DNA of 42,271 bases from Treponema sp. (GCA_016293495.1 JAEDED010000019.1:1-42271), one strand, 5' to 3'; shown: positions 29,905-39,208, numbered from the stretch's first letter. Notes: a model not told the origin generated them from the sequence alone. A program made the numbers and translations.

Positions 29905-30723
29905 ATGGTAGAACTGATGAATGACAACGACTTTGAATTGTTCCGTAAGGTTATTTACAACGAAAGCGGTATTACTTTTTCTGATACAAACCGCTCTATT
30001 CTTGATAGCCGTTTAAAGGAACGATTAAGAGACAAAAAACTGGAATCTCTCCAGGATTACTACAAGCTTATTATGTCAGATAAAGAGGAAATGAAGGTTC
30101 TTCTTGATTCTGTTACTACAAACTTAACAAGATTCTTTAGAAATCAGCCTCACTTTGATGCCTTTATAAACTATGTTATTCCACATGTCCTTGAAGAAAA
30201 GAGAAAGACAGGGGATACAACAATCCGCATCTGGAGTGCTGGTTGTTCAACCGGAGAAGAACCTTATACAATCGCAATGATTCTTGCAGATATTCTTCCT
30301 CCGACTTACAAATTCCAGATTACAGCATCTGACCTTTCGTTAAAATCTTTGATGGTTGGTCAGCAGGGATTTTATCCTGATTCTCGTATCGCAGGAATTC
30401 CTGAAAAATACCTTACACGCTTTTTCTCAAAAGTAGCAGGCGGTTATCAGGTTAAAAAGGAATTGATGGATACAATTCGTTTCGACTATCATAACCTTAA
30501 AAACGATTCGGGAGCACGTAATCTCGATGTTATTTTCTGCCGTAACGTTTTGATTTACTTTGATGAAGCTGCTCAGACTTCAGTTGTAAACCGTTTTTAC
30601 AACGCATTGGGACCTCATTCTTACCTTTTTATTGGACATTCAGAAAGTCTCTTTGGAATGAAAACTCCGTTTGAATTCTTAAAGACTGATTGGGCTTGTC
30701 TGTATCAGAAAAACTTAAAGTAA
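29905..30723 (+). CDS. cheR: Chemotaxis protein methyltransferase CheR
   Basis: A 272-residue protein. The N-terminal helical CheR domain is followed by the SAM-binding domain with RIWSAGCSTGEEPYTIAM and LDVIFCRNVLIYFD. It methylates glutamates of chemoreceptors. There is no Shine-Dalgarno before ATG 29905, or before the alternative ATG 29917. With the promoter ending 9 bases upstream, the message may be leaderless. cheB follows 23 bases later. Confidence 0.94.
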   Translation: MVELMNDNDFELFRKVIYNESGITFSDTNRSILDSRLKERLRDKKLESLQDYYKLIMSDKEEMKVLLDSVTTNLTRFFRNQPHFDAFINYVIPHVLEEKRKTGDTTIRIWSAGCSTGEEPYTIAMILADILPPTYKFQITASDLSLKSLMVGQQGFYPDSRIAGIPEKYLTRFFSKVAGGYQVKKELMDTIRFDYHNLKNDSGARNLDVIFCRNVLIYFDEAAQTSVVNRFYNALGPHSYLFIGHSESLFGMKTPFEFLKTDWACLYQKNLK

Positions 30724-30746
30724 GAAAATAAATCAGAGGGGAAAAT

Positions 30747-31964
30747 ATGAAAGACGATATTTCAGTTCTCGTGTGCGACGACAGCGCATTGATGAGAAAT
30801 CTTATTTCAAGAATTGTAGAAAATACACAAGGACTTACTGTCTGTGCAAAAGCAATGAACGGACAGATTGCTCTCGAAAAAATTGAAGAAACTAAACCTG
30901 ACGTTATTGTTCTCGATATAGAAATGCCGGTAATGAACGGTATTGAATTCTTAAGGGAACGCAAAAAGCGCCGCATTGATATTCCTGTAATTGTACTTTC
31001 AAGTATCGCAACAGACGGTGCTTCTGTAACAATGGAAGCTCTTGAACTTGGCGCTTCTGACTTTTTGACAAAGCCTAACGGTTCTGTTTCTGCAGATCTT
31101 TCTACAGTTGCTGACCGCCTTGTTGAACTTCTTTCTTCATACGGATTTGCTTTTGCCATCATGCACGGCAAAGATGTTTATGAACCAGATTTCTTTGTAC
31201 GCCAGATTAAGCTTCGCGAAGCAGAACGCTTTGTACTTGAAAAGAATAAAGAAAAAATTGAAGCACTTCAGGAACAGAATGTTGAAAAAATTGCAGATAG
31301 AATTGTTCCTGCGGCAACTAAGATTGAATGGAATCCGCCTGAAAAGAAAAAGGCTGCAGTTATCAAGCCTCTTCGCGAAGGCGGAAGAATTGAGGTTGTT
31401 GCAATCGGTATTTCTACCGGTGGACCAAATGCGCTTCGTGAAGTATTCAAGATGATTGATCCTCATATGAAGCAGCCGATTCTTGTTGTTCAGCATATGC
31501 CTGCAGGATTTACTCAGGAATTTGCACAGAGTCTTAATAAAATCTGTCCTCTTGAAGTTCATGAAGCTGAAGACGAAATGAAAATTCAGAGCGGTCATAT
31601 TTATATTGCTCCGGGTAACTTCCACATTTATGTTGAAAGAAGACCATCCGGAAATGTTGTTCGTCTTTCTCAGGAACCGCAGAGAAACGGACATCGTCCT
31701 TCGGCAGACGTTCTTTTTGAATCAATTGCAAAGGTTTACAAAAACAATGCGCTTGGTGTAATCATGACAGGTATGGGACGTGACGGCGCGGCACAGCTTG
31801 CAGAAATGCGTACACAGGGTGCATGGACTTTAGGTCAGGATGAAAAATCAAGTATCGTTTACGGAATGCCTAGAGTTGCATACGAACTTGGCGGAGTACA
31901 GAAGCAGGTCAGCTTAAGCGAAATGGCAGACGAAATCAGTTCTCTGGCTCGAGCACATCTGTAA
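30747..31964 (+). CDS. cheB: Chemotaxis response regulator methylesterase CheB
   Basis: A 405-residue protein with an N-terminal receiver (Asp57 in VIVLDIEMPVMNG, acidic CDDSA, TKP near 115). A long charged linker covers ~135-215, and the C-terminal methylesterase has IGISTGGPNALREV, VQHMPAGFT and IMTGMGRDGA. It removes methyl groups added by CheR. A strong AGAGGGG ribosome binding site precedes it. Its 3' end overlaps the convergent RseC gene by 29 bases. The linker is longer than in enteric CheB. Confidence 0.95.
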   Translation: MKDDISVLVCDDSALMRNLISRIVENTQGLTVCAKAMNGQIALEKIEETKPDVIVLDIEMPVMNGIEFLRERKKRRIDIPVIVLSSIATDGASVTMEALELGASDFLTKPNGSVSADLSTVADRLVELLSSYGFAFAIMHGKDVYEPDFFVRQIKLREAERFVLEKNKEKIEALQEQNVEKIADRIVPAATKIEWNPPEKKKAAVIKPLREGGRIEVVAIGISTGGPNALREVFKMIDPHMKQPILVVQHMPAGFTQEFAQSLNKICPLEVHEAEDEMKIQSGHIYIAPGNFHIYVERRPSGNVVRLSQEPQRNGHRPSADVLFESIAKVYKNNALGVIMTGMGRDGAAQLAEMRTQGAWTLGQDEKSSIVYGMPRVAYELGGVQKQVSLSEMADEISSLARAHL

Positions 31965-32406
31965 TTTCTGGATAAACAAGTAACAGTTTACTTCTTGTAA
32001 GTGCGAGAACTGCAAGCACAGCAACTGCAAAAAATATAATAACAATGAGGGCCTTAGCTCCTTCCGGACAGACAGCGTTAAAAGCGCTGTCTTTTTTTAT
32101 CCATCCAGAAATCAGGCGATAAATTGGATTTGAAAGAAAGTATCCTGCAATCGCCATAATTACAGGAAAGAAAAGCGAAATAAAGGCTTCGACTGCTTCC
32201 TGTTTTTTTGAAGATGCGACTTTTACAAGAGAATTAATTTTGATCGGAAGATTTCTGCTGTTAACTGCAGTAATGTACGAATTGCGTTTTGAACAGGTCT
32301 GACTGCAGCCTGCACATTCCATTGATGACAAGGGTTCTACAACAACTGCATTTTTTCTTTTAGTGTCAGGAGCTTCAAGACTTCTTACAATACCGTTTTT
32401 CTGCAT
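31936..32406 (-). CDS. RseC/MucC family membrane protein
   Basis: A 156-residue protein. The N-terminal domain has a CxxCxxxC cluster (MECAGCSQTCSKRN, about residues 30-43), typical of RseC (SoxR-reducing system) proteins. Two membrane segments lie at ~74-95 and ~120-140. In other bacteria RseC goes with Rnf electron transport or sigmaE control; no such genes are adjacent here. Its start overlaps the upstream TPR gene's stop by one base. Confidence 0.8.
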   Translation of the reverse strand: MQKNGIVRSLEAPDTKRKNAVVVEPLSSMECAGCSQTCSKRNSYITAVNSRNLPIKINSLVKVASSKKQEAVEAFISLFFPVIMAIAGYFLSNPIYRLISGWIKKDSAFNAVCPEGAKALIVIIFFAVAVLAVLALTRSKLLLVYPEITDVLEPEN

Positions 32407-32939
32407 TAATATTCTCCGGGATGAGATTTAATCTGATTCATGCGGGAGATGCATTCTGCCTTGCCGACTTTGTTTCCGAGTTCTTCATAAGTATCACGGA
32501 GGTTAAACAGTGCATCGTAATAATACGGATTGATTGTTACGGCTCGTTCGAAAGCCTCTGCGGCCTTAGCATAATTGTAATCGTTAAAGAAAATAACCCC
32601 GCAGGTATTCCAGAGGCGGGCTTCGGTTGGGTAGTAGTCAATACCAAAATAACAGTATTTATAAGCCTCGTCATATTCCTGAAGGTTAAGGCATACAAGT
32701 GCCAGGGAATCAAGAGTATCCTTGTCGGTTTCGTTTAATTCCAGTGCTTTTAAAAGACATTCTTTTGCAGACTGAAGATGGCCTGCATCTCTGTATGTAA
32801 TTCCAAGGTTGAACCATAAAAGGTAATTTGACTTATCAACGACAAGGGCGCGTTTAAAGCAGGCGATTGCTTCTTTAAACTCACCGTTAGCTGCGAAATT
32901 GATAGCCTGTGTATTTAATGATTCTGCTTTTTCTACCAT
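32406..32939 (-). CDS. TPR repeat protein
   Basis: A 177-residue cytosolic protein made of about four tetratricopeptide repeats (e.g. NFAANGEFKEAIACFKRAL, NLGITYRDAGHLQSAKECLL, FNDYNYAKAAEAFERAVTIN). No signal peptide and no catalytic domain. It is a protein-interaction scaffold. Translationally coupled to the RseC-like gene, which suggests a shared process that I cannot name. Confidence 0.85.
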   Translation of the reverse strand: MVEKAESLNTQAINFAANGEFKEAIACFKRALVVDKSNYLLWFNLGITYRDAGHLQSAKECLLKALELNETDKDTLDSLALVCLNLQEYDEAYKYCYFGIDYYPTEARLWNTCGVIFFNDYNYAKAAEAFERAVTINPYYYDALFNLRDTYEELGNKVGKAECISRMNQIKSHPGEY

Positions 32940-32987
32940 TAAGTTTCCTTATAAAAAATTCTGCAAAAACTTATTGCGTTTCAGGAA

Positions 32988-34082
32988 TTACACTTTAGGA
33001 AGCATTGCTTCAAAAAGGCTTATGATTGCTGTTGCTGCAGGTGAATGCTCTTCTGATTTTTCAAACATAGTTACAAGTTCATGAGTTTTATCCTGAACAA
33101 GAGCATGTCCTTTTTCGAATGCTTCTTTTATGCAGCCGCCTTTTTCAAGAATCGAAATGCATTCTTCAACACTACAAGACATTATACCTTCTTTCTGTGC
33201 TTTTTTAAAGCAAGAAGCAATTTTGTCTTTATCTTTAGGGTATTTTGAAATATGCATCAAAACCGGAAGACTTTTCTTTCCTTCGACGATGTCATCGCCC
33301 CTCTTCTTGCCAGGGTTTCCTGTTGTAAGGTTCTGAACGTCATCAAGAATCTGAAAACCTTCACCGATTCCGCGGGCGATTTCTCCGGCCTTTAAGGCTT
33401 CTTCTTTAGTTCCGCCGCCTGAAAGGATTCCGAGTAAAACTGCAAGGCATGAAAGAGTTCCGGTTTTATTCTGAACCATTGCCTGGTATTCTGCCATCGT
33501 CGGGAACACGTCTGGATTTCTGTGCCAGTAAATGTCCATTGCCTGACCTAAATGAAGGCGGCGAAGTTCCATGGTAAACATCGAATAGTAAAGATTCTTT
33601 TTTTCTGCAGAAAGTTCAAGACTGTCAATTGCAGTCGGGGCAAGAAAGTATAACCACGCGCCGGCATTTAATGCAGTATCAAGACCGTATGTAATGTGTG
33701 CGCAGGGCTTTCCGCGGCGAGTGTCTGCACCGTCTTCAATGTCATCATGAATAAGACTTGCGGTATGAACAAATTCAACTAAAGGAGTAAGTCTGATGCT
33801 TTCTTTAACTCCGGGATTTTCAAAAATATCAGAGGTATCGCCTTTGGCTTGTGCAGCCATCATTGCGCACAGAACCTGTAAAACAGGACGCCATCTTTTT
33901 CCGCCGAGAGTCATAAGATTGCGGCAGGGAGTAAGAAGGCCATCAATGTGCGCTTCTGTAACTGATTCTGGGAGATTTCCAAAGGCAGCGGTCTTGAAAA
34001 CTTCCCCCTGGACCTGAGGCAAAAAAGTGTCGAGCGTATTTTCGATTTCGTTTCTGATTTTTGTAATGTCCAAACTGTTCAT
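32988..34082 (-). CDS. Polyprenyl (geranyl/farnesyl-type) diphosphate synthase
   Basis: 364 residues from MNSLDITKI (34082). The frame is open farther to 34283, but that part overlaps divergent rlmE and does not fit the family. First Asp-rich motif LIHDDIEDGADTRRGKP and second LDDVQNLTTGNPGKKRGDD. GGKRWRPVL binds diphosphate. It condenses isopentenyl diphosphate to make the lipid carrier or quinone chains, so it is downstream of the MEP pathway that includes IspE. Chain length is not deduced. Confidence 0.88.
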   Translation of the reverse strand: MNSLDITKIRNEIENTLDTFLPQVQGEVFKTAAFGNLPESVTEAHIDGLLTPCRNLMTLGGKRWRPVLQVLCAMMAAQAKGDTSDIFENPGVKESIRLTPLVEFVHTASLIHDDIEDGADTRRGKPCAHITYGLDTALNAGAWLYFLAPTAIDSLELSAEKKNLYYSMFTMELRRLHLGQAMDIYWHRNPDVFPTMAEYQAMVQNKTGTLSCLAVLLGILSGGGTKEEALKAGEIARGIGEGFQILDDVQNLTTGNPGKKRGDDIVEGKKSLPVLMHISKYPKDKDKIASCFKKAQKEGIMSCSVEECISILEKGGCIKEAFEKGHALVQDKTHELVTMFEKSEEHSPAATAIISLFEAMLPKV

Positions 34083-34193
34083 ACAATAAGTATAGTAATT
34101 TTTTTGCATATAGCATAGTGGAATTAAGAACTTAAGCCTGCATAGTAGAATTATTAACTCAACTTTGACTAAAATTCCGCCGATAAAATAACT

Positions 34194-34796
34194 ATGCCGG
34201 CAAATAGTTACGAAAAACCCGATTTTTGGTCTCAGAAAGCATTCAAGGAAGGTTATCCAGCCCGTTCTGTGTATAAGCTTCAAGAAATTGATGAAAAATT
34301 CGGGATGATTAAGAAAAATTACACTGTCCTTGATTTAGGTTCCTCACCTGGAAGCTGGACAACATTCTTGATGAGAAAGATGGACGGAACGGGAAAAGTT
34401 GTTTCCTGCGATTTGAATCCGCTTGCAAAGGATGTAAAAGGGGACAATCTTGTTTTTATTCAGGGTGACTTAACTGTTAAGGCAATCCGTGATCAGATTA
34501 AAGGAATCGGTCCTTACGACTTAGTTGTATGTGACGCAGCTCCAAAGACTACTGGCAACAGAATTGTAGATACTGCAAGTTCTGAATTCCTTGTAGAAAT
34601 GGCAATCTGGTACGCTGAAAACATGCTTCGTGCCGGTGGCAATTTCTGCGTTAAAATCTTCCAGAACGGGGACCAGCAGAAATTCCTTAAAAAGATGAGA
34701 GAAGTATTTACAAGTGCCAAAGGGTTCAAACCTGAGGCTTGCCGTCGTGAATCTTTTGAGACTTATTTGATTGGCATAAATAAAAAAATGGGGTAA
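34194..34796 (+). CDS. rlmE: 23S rRNA 2'-O-methyltransferase RlmE/FtsJ
   Basis: A 200-residue protein with the FtsJ tetrad: Lys in ARSVYKLQEID, Asp in VCDAAPKTTG, Lys in FCVKIFQNG and Glu in RRESFETYL. The SAM loop is LDLGSSPGSWTTFL. It methylates U2552 of the 23S rRNA A-loop. No Shine-Dalgarno seen before the ATG; TAAAAT lies only 5 bases upstream. Confidence 0.92.
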   Translation: MPANSYEKPDFWSQKAFKEGYPARSVYKLQEIDEKFGMIKKNYTVLDLGSSPGSWTTFLMRKMDGTGKVVSCDLNPLAKDVKGDNLVFIQGDLTVKAIRDQIKGIGPYDLVVCDAAPKTTGNRIVDTASSEFLVEMAIWYAENMLRAGGNFCVKIFQNGDQQKFLKKMREVFTSAKGFKPEACRRESFETYLIGINKKMG

Positions 34797-34812
34797 AATA
34801 TATACTGAAGGT

Positions 34813-34841
34813 TTGTCAGTAAATTTTCTGGTATTTAAAAT
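34813..34841 (+). promoter_or_regulatory. Promoter of the LysM-M23 peptidase gene
   Basis: TTGTCA (34813-34818), 17 bp, TAAAAT (34836-34841). The ATG is at 34853, only 11 bases after the -10 box. Confidence 0.6.
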
Positions 34842-34852
34842 AGGGAACTAGT

Positions 34853-35920
34853 ATGAATAAAAGAACAGAGTTCATTTTGAAGGTTATCGGAAGTTTTTGT
34901 GTAACTGCAGTTATTGCAGGAACAGCGACTTTGTGCGCCCGTAACCTTTCTTCAAACAGACAGATCGATGAAAATGACGGTGTAGGTGGATTGGAAATTC
35001 CTGCTATTCCTCAGTATGAAGCCCTTGATAAATTAAACAAAGTTTTCTCTGTTACAGAGGAAAATAAAACAGAAGAAGTTGCTGCCGAAACAGAAGTCAC
35101 AGTGAATGTGGAAGAAGCTGCAAAAGAAGCGCGTAAAGATGTTTATGCACTTGAAGAAGCAGAAAAGAAACTCATTGACGGCGGACTTTATTACTATTCT
35201 TACAGAATTAAACCGGGTGACATGATCGGCGTAATCGCAGAAAGATATGGCGTATCACAGGATACCCTGATTAGCGTAAACAAGATTCGTGCAACAAGAA
35301 CAATCCAGATCGGACAGAACATTAAAATTCCTTCACTTGACGGAATCCTTTACAGCGTAAAAAAAGACGGTGAAACACCAAAGACTATTGCAGAAAAATA
35401 TGAAGTTTCTGCAGAAGAAGTTTCAAACGTTAACCATATTGCCCTTGATACATCATTGAATGCAGGTCAGTCAATATTTGTTCCTGGAGCTGCATTGGAC
35501 TGGGTAACACGTCAGGAAATCAACGGCGACCTTTTCAGAAAACCAATTCACGGACGCTACAGACTTACTTCATATTTCGGATGGCGTGGAAGTCCGTTTA
35601 ACGGCCGCCGTCAGTTCCATGGCGGTATAGACATGGCCTGTTCTAAGAACACTCCAATCTATGCAGCGATGGAAGGTACTATCGTATACAAAGGTTGGAG
35701 CAACGTTTACGGAAATTACGTAATGATTCAGCATCATTCAGGATATAAAACACTTTACGGACATATGAACTCTTTCTCTAATTTGAAAGTAGGAAGTTAT
35801 GTTACAACAAACAGTGTTATCGGATATGTTGGAACAACAGGTATGAGTACAGGTTACCATGTTCACTTTACAGTTTTCAAAAACGGAAGAATGGTAAATC
35901 CATACAACCTCTGGGGCTAG
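34853..35920 (+). CDS. LysM-M23 peptidoglycan endopeptidase
   Basis: A 355-residue protein with an N-terminal membrane anchor or signal (residues ~8-28) and an acidic linker. Two LysM repeats follow (YRIKPGDMIGVIAERYG at ~120-165 and YSVKKDGETPKTIAEKYE at ~168-215). The C-terminal M23 domain has QFHGGIDMA, GYKTLYGHM and GYHVHFTVF with the HxH zinc site. It would cut stem-peptide crosslinks in the periplasm. GGGA is close to the ATG. Confidence 0.92.
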   Translation: MNKRTEFILKVIGSFCVTAVIAGTATLCARNLSSNRQIDENDGVGGLEIPAIPQYEALDKLNKVFSVTEENKTEEVAAETEVTVNVEEAAKEARKDVYALEEAEKKLIDGGLYYYSYRIKPGDMIGVIAERYGVSQDTLISVNKIRATRTIQIGQNIKIPSLDGILYSVKKDGETPKTIAEKYEVSAEEVSNVNHIALDTSLNAGQSIFVPGAALDWVTRQEINGDLFRKPIHGRYRLTSYFGWRGSPFNGRRQFHGGIDMACSKNTPIYAAMEGTIVYKGWSNVYGNYVMIQHHSGYKTLYGHMNSFSNLKVGSYVTTNSVIGYVGTTGMSTGYHVHFTVFKNGRMVNPYNLWG

Positions 35921-35955
35921 TAATTCATATCTGATTAATCGGTGGGGGAAAAACT

Positions 35956-36438
35956 ATGAAGTCTGATATTAATAAAATTCTGATTTATGTTATTATTGGC
36001 CTTGCAGGTTTTTTCCTTCTTTCAACCGTCATAAGCTTATTGACCGGCAAGGCAAGCCTTCACAATTACCGCAAATCTGATCCTTCACAAATTTCACAGC
36101 TTTCAGACAAAACAGAAAAATTGAATGCGTTCAAGGAACTCGGCTCAATCCGTGCATTAACAAAACCAGAAGAAGATGTAGCAACAGGCGTTAATCTTGT
36201 TGTTACTCCATGGTTTTCTTATGAAGAATCTGACTCAAGTTTTACAGAGGAACTTTCGCACAAAAAACAGGCTTTCAAAACAGTAATTCTTAATTACTTT
36301 GCTTCATATACAAAAAAACAGCTTTATTCCAAGGGGGAAAAATCTGTCAAAGACGAACTTCTTGAATTAATCAACCAGAACCTTGTTATGGGAAAAATTC
36401 AGGCAGTTTACTTTGATGATTATATTTTCCTTGACTAA
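35956..36438 (+). CDS. FliL-like flagellar basal body-associated protein
   Basis: A 160-residue protein with one N-terminal membrane segment (residues ~8-29). Its C-terminal periplasmic domain resembles FliL: KTVILNYFASYTKKQL, then VKDELLELINQNLVMGKIQAVYFDDYIF. FliL-like proteins steady the stator around the motor. Not next to other flagellar genes here, so it may be a second FliL paralogue. Separated from the M23 gene by ~35 bases; GGTGGGGG precedes the ATG. Confidence 0.7.
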   Translation: MKSDINKILIYVIIGLAGFFLLSTVISLLTGKASLHNYRKSDPSQISQLSDKTEKLNAFKELGSIRALTKPEEDVATGVNLVVTPWFSYEESDSSFTEELSHKKQAFKTVILNYFASYTKKQLYSKGEKSVKDELLELINQNLVMGKIQAVYFDDYIFLD

Positions 36439-36462
36439 TCTTGAAAAAAAAAGCAATTTATT

Positions 36463-36490
36463 GCAACCTATATGTAAAAGTGGTGTCTAA
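36463..36490 (+). promoter_or_regulatory. Candidate ECF-sigma promoter (autoregulation)
   Basis: GCAACCT (36463-36469), 15 bp, GTCTAA (36485-36490). This closely follows the sigmaE-class pattern GGAACTT-N15-GTCTAA. It lies upstream of the operon that encodes an ECF sigma factor. Confidence 0.55.
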
Positions 36491-36524
36491 TTAAGTAACC
36501 GGCACTTAAAATGGGGGACTTAAC

Positions 36525-36884
36525 ATGAATACAATTACTTCCGAATCAGCACAGATTATTATTTCAATTATTCCGATTATAGGAATTGCAATCGGCGGAA
36601 TTGTTGTATTCTTTTATATCCTTTGGCACCACCACGAAGTAAAGCTCCGCATTATTAACGGAACTTACAAAACTCATACTTTTGACCTGCAGACATTCTC
36701 TCTGCTTACAGGACTGCTTTTAACAGGAATTGGCTTAATGCTTACAATCCTTTTTGCATGTCTTGAAGGCGCAAGTTATGTTCTGCTTGGCGGATTGATT
36801 CCGTTCTCATTAGGTGTGTGTCTCTTAATTTTCTACAAAATTAATCCCTCATTTAAAGTGAAAGATGATAAGCCAGAGAACTGA
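36525..36884 (+). CDS. Small membrane protein, DUF6249-like
   Basis: A 119-residue protein with three or four membrane segments (about residues 10-33, 55-75 and 85-105) and a short cytoplasmic HHHEVKLRIINGTY loop. Similar small proteins (DUF6249) often stand beside sigma factor genes. GGGGGA precedes the ATG. Its 3' end overlaps the sigma factor start by 20 bases, so expression is coupled. It may sense the membrane state for the sigma/anti-sigma pair; this is inference. Confidence 0.65.
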   Translation: MNTITSESAQIIISIIPIIGIAIGGIVVFFYILWHHHEVKLRIINGTYKTHTFDLQTFSLLTGLLLTGIGLMLTILFACLEGASYVLLGGLIPFSLGVCLLIFYKINPSFKVKDDKPEN

Positions 36885-37443
36885 TATTGAGCATGTAGTA
36901 GCTTATAAAAGGGACTCTGAGCTAGTTAAAACCACTCTTCAAGGCGACAGCAAATCATTTGCCCGTCTTATGACTCTGTATAAAAAAAGAGTTATGGCTT
37001 TGGGAATGAGTTTTTTTAGAAACAGTAGTGATACTGAAGATTTTGTTCAGGAAGTATTTCTAAAGGCTTACACAAAGCTCGAAACATTCCGGGGCGAATC
37101 TATGTTTTCAACTTGGCTTACCCGCATTGCTTACAACACTGCATTAAATTCCATCAACCGGCGAAATGAATATGTTCCTCTCTCTGATGATTCCCTTTTG
37201 GAAGATCCTTCTGATACTCCTGAAGAAGCTCAGATTAGAAGAATAACAGCTGAGGCTATTCGTGAAGCAGTAACAGAGCTTCCGGAACAATATGGGATTT
37301 GTCTTGATATGTATTTTTTTTATGATATTTCCCATGCAGAAATAAGCAAGATTACAGGTTTGCCTGTGAATACGATTAAGTCGCATATATTCAGGGCAAA
37401 GAAAATATTAAAAGATAAGCTTGAAGAAAGAGGCTTTGTATGA
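36865..37443 (+). CDS. ECF RNA polymerase sigma factor
   Basis: A 192-residue protein. Region 2 is AFARLMTLYKK-like (SFARLMTLYKKRVMALGMSF, then DTEDFVQEVFLKAY and TWLTRIAYNTALN). Region 4 is LPEQYGICLDMYFFYDISHAEIS followed by a helix-turn-helix GLPVNTIKSHIFRAKK. This two-domain layout is ECF (sigmaE-like). It would direct an envelope-stress-type regulon. Its stop overlaps the anti-sigma start (ATGA). Confidence 0.93.
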   Translation: MISQRTDIEHVVAYKRDSELVKTTLQGDSKSFARLMTLYKKRVMALGMSFFRNSSDTEDFVQEVFLKAYTKLETFRGESMFSTWLTRIAYNTALNSINRRNEYVPLSDDSLLEDPSDTPEEAQIRRITAEAIREAVTELPEQYGICLDMYFFYDISHAEISKITGLPVNTIKSHIFRAKKILKDKLEERGFV

Positions 37444-37904
37444 AAAGAAATTGTGATGAAGTTATGGAAAAGTACCTTATGCTTGATAAAGGGGAAAGAG
37501 TTCCAATTGATATTACTTTGCATCTCATTACCTGCAATAAATGCAGAAAGCAGATTCGCATGATGAAGACAGCAGAAAAAATTTCAAAAGCACCGCTTTC
37601 AATTCCTGTTGCAATGAACGATTTCTCAATTGAAGCTGTTATGGCAAAAATTGATCCTAATTACAGTTATTCTAAAAATCCTATTTCAATTACAAAATGG
37701 ATTTTCGGCGGCGTTGCAATGATTCTTTTTATGCTTGCCTTCGGATTGAGTAATTACTGCGGTGCAAGTAAAGCAATCGTAATTTCGTTTTATACTTTGT
37801 TTGCTGGTTGTGTAACTGCTTACTGTGCCATGTTTGTAGGAACAAATATGGACTTCTTTGTTAAGCTTATTAATACAAAAAGGCCTTTGAGCAAAGCAGT
37901 CTGA
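37440..37904 (+). CDS. Anti-sigma factor with zinc-binding ZAS motif
   Basis: A 154-residue protein. The N-terminal HLITCNKC motif (HxxxCxxC, residues ~28-36) is the zinc-associated anti-sigma domain that clamps ECF sigma factors. Two membrane segments lie at ~80-101 and ~108-130, so it sequesters the sigma factor at the membrane until a signal. Coupled to the sigma gene by ATGA. Confidence 0.85.
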   Translation: MKRNCDEVMEKYLMLDKGERVPIDITLHLITCNKCRKQIRMMKTAEKISKAPLSIPVAMNDFSIEAVMAKIDPNYSYSKNPISITKWIFGGVAMILFMLAFGLSNYCGASKAIVISFYTLFAGCVTAYCAMFVGTNMDFFVKLINTKRPLSKAV

Positions 37905-37945
37905 AAACAACGTACAGCAGATTCAAAACGCCTGCACAAGTCTGA

Positions 37946-39100
37946 CTATCCTGAGATTTTTTTATAAATCAAAGATTTTAATTCATCAATGCCTTGGCCG
38001 TCGAGTGTAGAGACTTTGACGTGGTCAGGGAATTTTTTTTCTATGCGGGCAAGATAAAATTTACTGTCATTGTCATCTTCAGGTGCATTTGTATAATTAT
38101 CAATTTTGTTCAGAACAATAATACTTTTGTTTTTGTCAGCCTTGATTTCGTCGAGAACCTGAAGAATCGTTTCGTAATGAAGCAGTACATTCGGATCATA
38201 ACTGTCAAGAACAATCAAAAGTAAATCTGCGTAGGCCGCTTCTTCGAGAGTTGAACGGAATGCGTTTACAAGTGAGTGGGGAAGATTCGAAATAAAACCA
38301 ACTGTGTCGGTTAAAAGAATTTCTTTTCCTTTGGGAATATTTCCCTGCGAAAAATCTTCTGCATTTGCATAATCAGGATTTTCGAGAAACAGCTTTCGTG
38401 TAAGCGGATCGAGAGTTGCAAATAATTTATTTTCCACAAGGGCATCAGAATTAGTCAGGGCATTCAAAAGCGAAGATTTACCGGCATTTGTATAACCGCA
38501 CAGCGCGACATTCATGATATTAGATCTGTCGCGACGCTTGCGCTGGATAGAACGGTTTTGAACGACTTTTTCAAGTTCTTTACGGACACGGAACATTCTC
38601 TCACGAACGCCGCGACGGTCAAGTTCAAGCTGTTTTTCACCGCTGCCTTTTGAGCCGTAGTTACCGCCGCGCTGTCGGGCAAAGTCTCCGTACATATGAC
38701 TTAATCGAGGCAGGGAATATTCAAGCTGGGCAAGTTCTACCTGTAAAACCGCTTCTTTTGTCTGTGCACGCTGGGCAAAAATACGTAAAATTACTTCCTG
38801 GCGGTCAAAAACCGGAAATCCGCAGAGTTTTTCCCAGTTTCGCTGTTTTGTCGGGTCAAGTTCGTAGTCGAAAATGATACAGTCGGCATCAATTGTCTTG
38901 GCGTGGGCACAAATTTCTGCGGCTTTGCCAGTTCCCATGCCGAAAGCAGGCTGTATGTCGATTTTATTGAGCACGATTGAGTCTGCAACTTCCATTCCCA
39001 GCGTAAAAACGAGGCCTTTAAGTTCTAAAAGGTTATCGAGCGGGTTTCCGACGAGGAGACAGCGGGTTTTTCTCTGTTCTTCTTCAAGTAATTCTATCAT
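37946..39100 (-). CDS. hflX: GTPase HflX
   Basis: A 384-residue protein with the HflX N-terminal domain (NKIDIQPAFGMGTGKAAEI, FDYELDPTKQRNWE). The linker has GGNYGSKGSGEKQLELDRR. The G domain has CGYTNAGKSSLLNAL, DTVGFISNLPH and NKID. It splits stalled ribosomes under stress. Convergent with the anti-sigma gene; no terminator seen between them. Confidence 0.95.
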   Translation of the reverse strand: MIELLEEEQRKTRCLLVGNPLDNLLELKGLVFTLGMEVADSIVLNKIDIQPAFGMGTGKAAEICAHAKTIDADCIIFDYELDPTKQRNWEKLCGFPVFDRQEVILRIFAQRAQTKEAVLQVELAQLEYSLPRLSHMYGDFARQRGGNYGSKGSGEKQLELDRRGVRERMFRVRKELEKVVQNRSIQRKRRDRSNIMNVALCGYTNAGKSSLLNALTNSDALVENKLFATLDPLTRKLFLENPDYANAEDFSQGNIPKGKEILLTDTVGFISNLPHSLVNAFRSTLEEAAYADLLLIVLDSYDPNVLLHYETILQVLDEIKADKNKSIIVLNKIDNYTNAPEDDNDSKFYLARIEKKFPDHVKVSTLDGQGIDELKSLIYKKISG

Positions 39101-39208
39101 TTAAGGGGAATTATACACTTAAAAAAATCTTTTGAAAATCCTTGAAAATTATGTAAAAAAGTGTGAATTTGTTACTATATAGTGCCGATAATTAAATATG
39201 ATAAAGAA

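Noticed and set aside
34082..34283. A longer N-terminus for the prenyl diphosphate synthase
   Set aside because: The extra 67 residues overlap divergent rlmE and its start region and do not fit the family.
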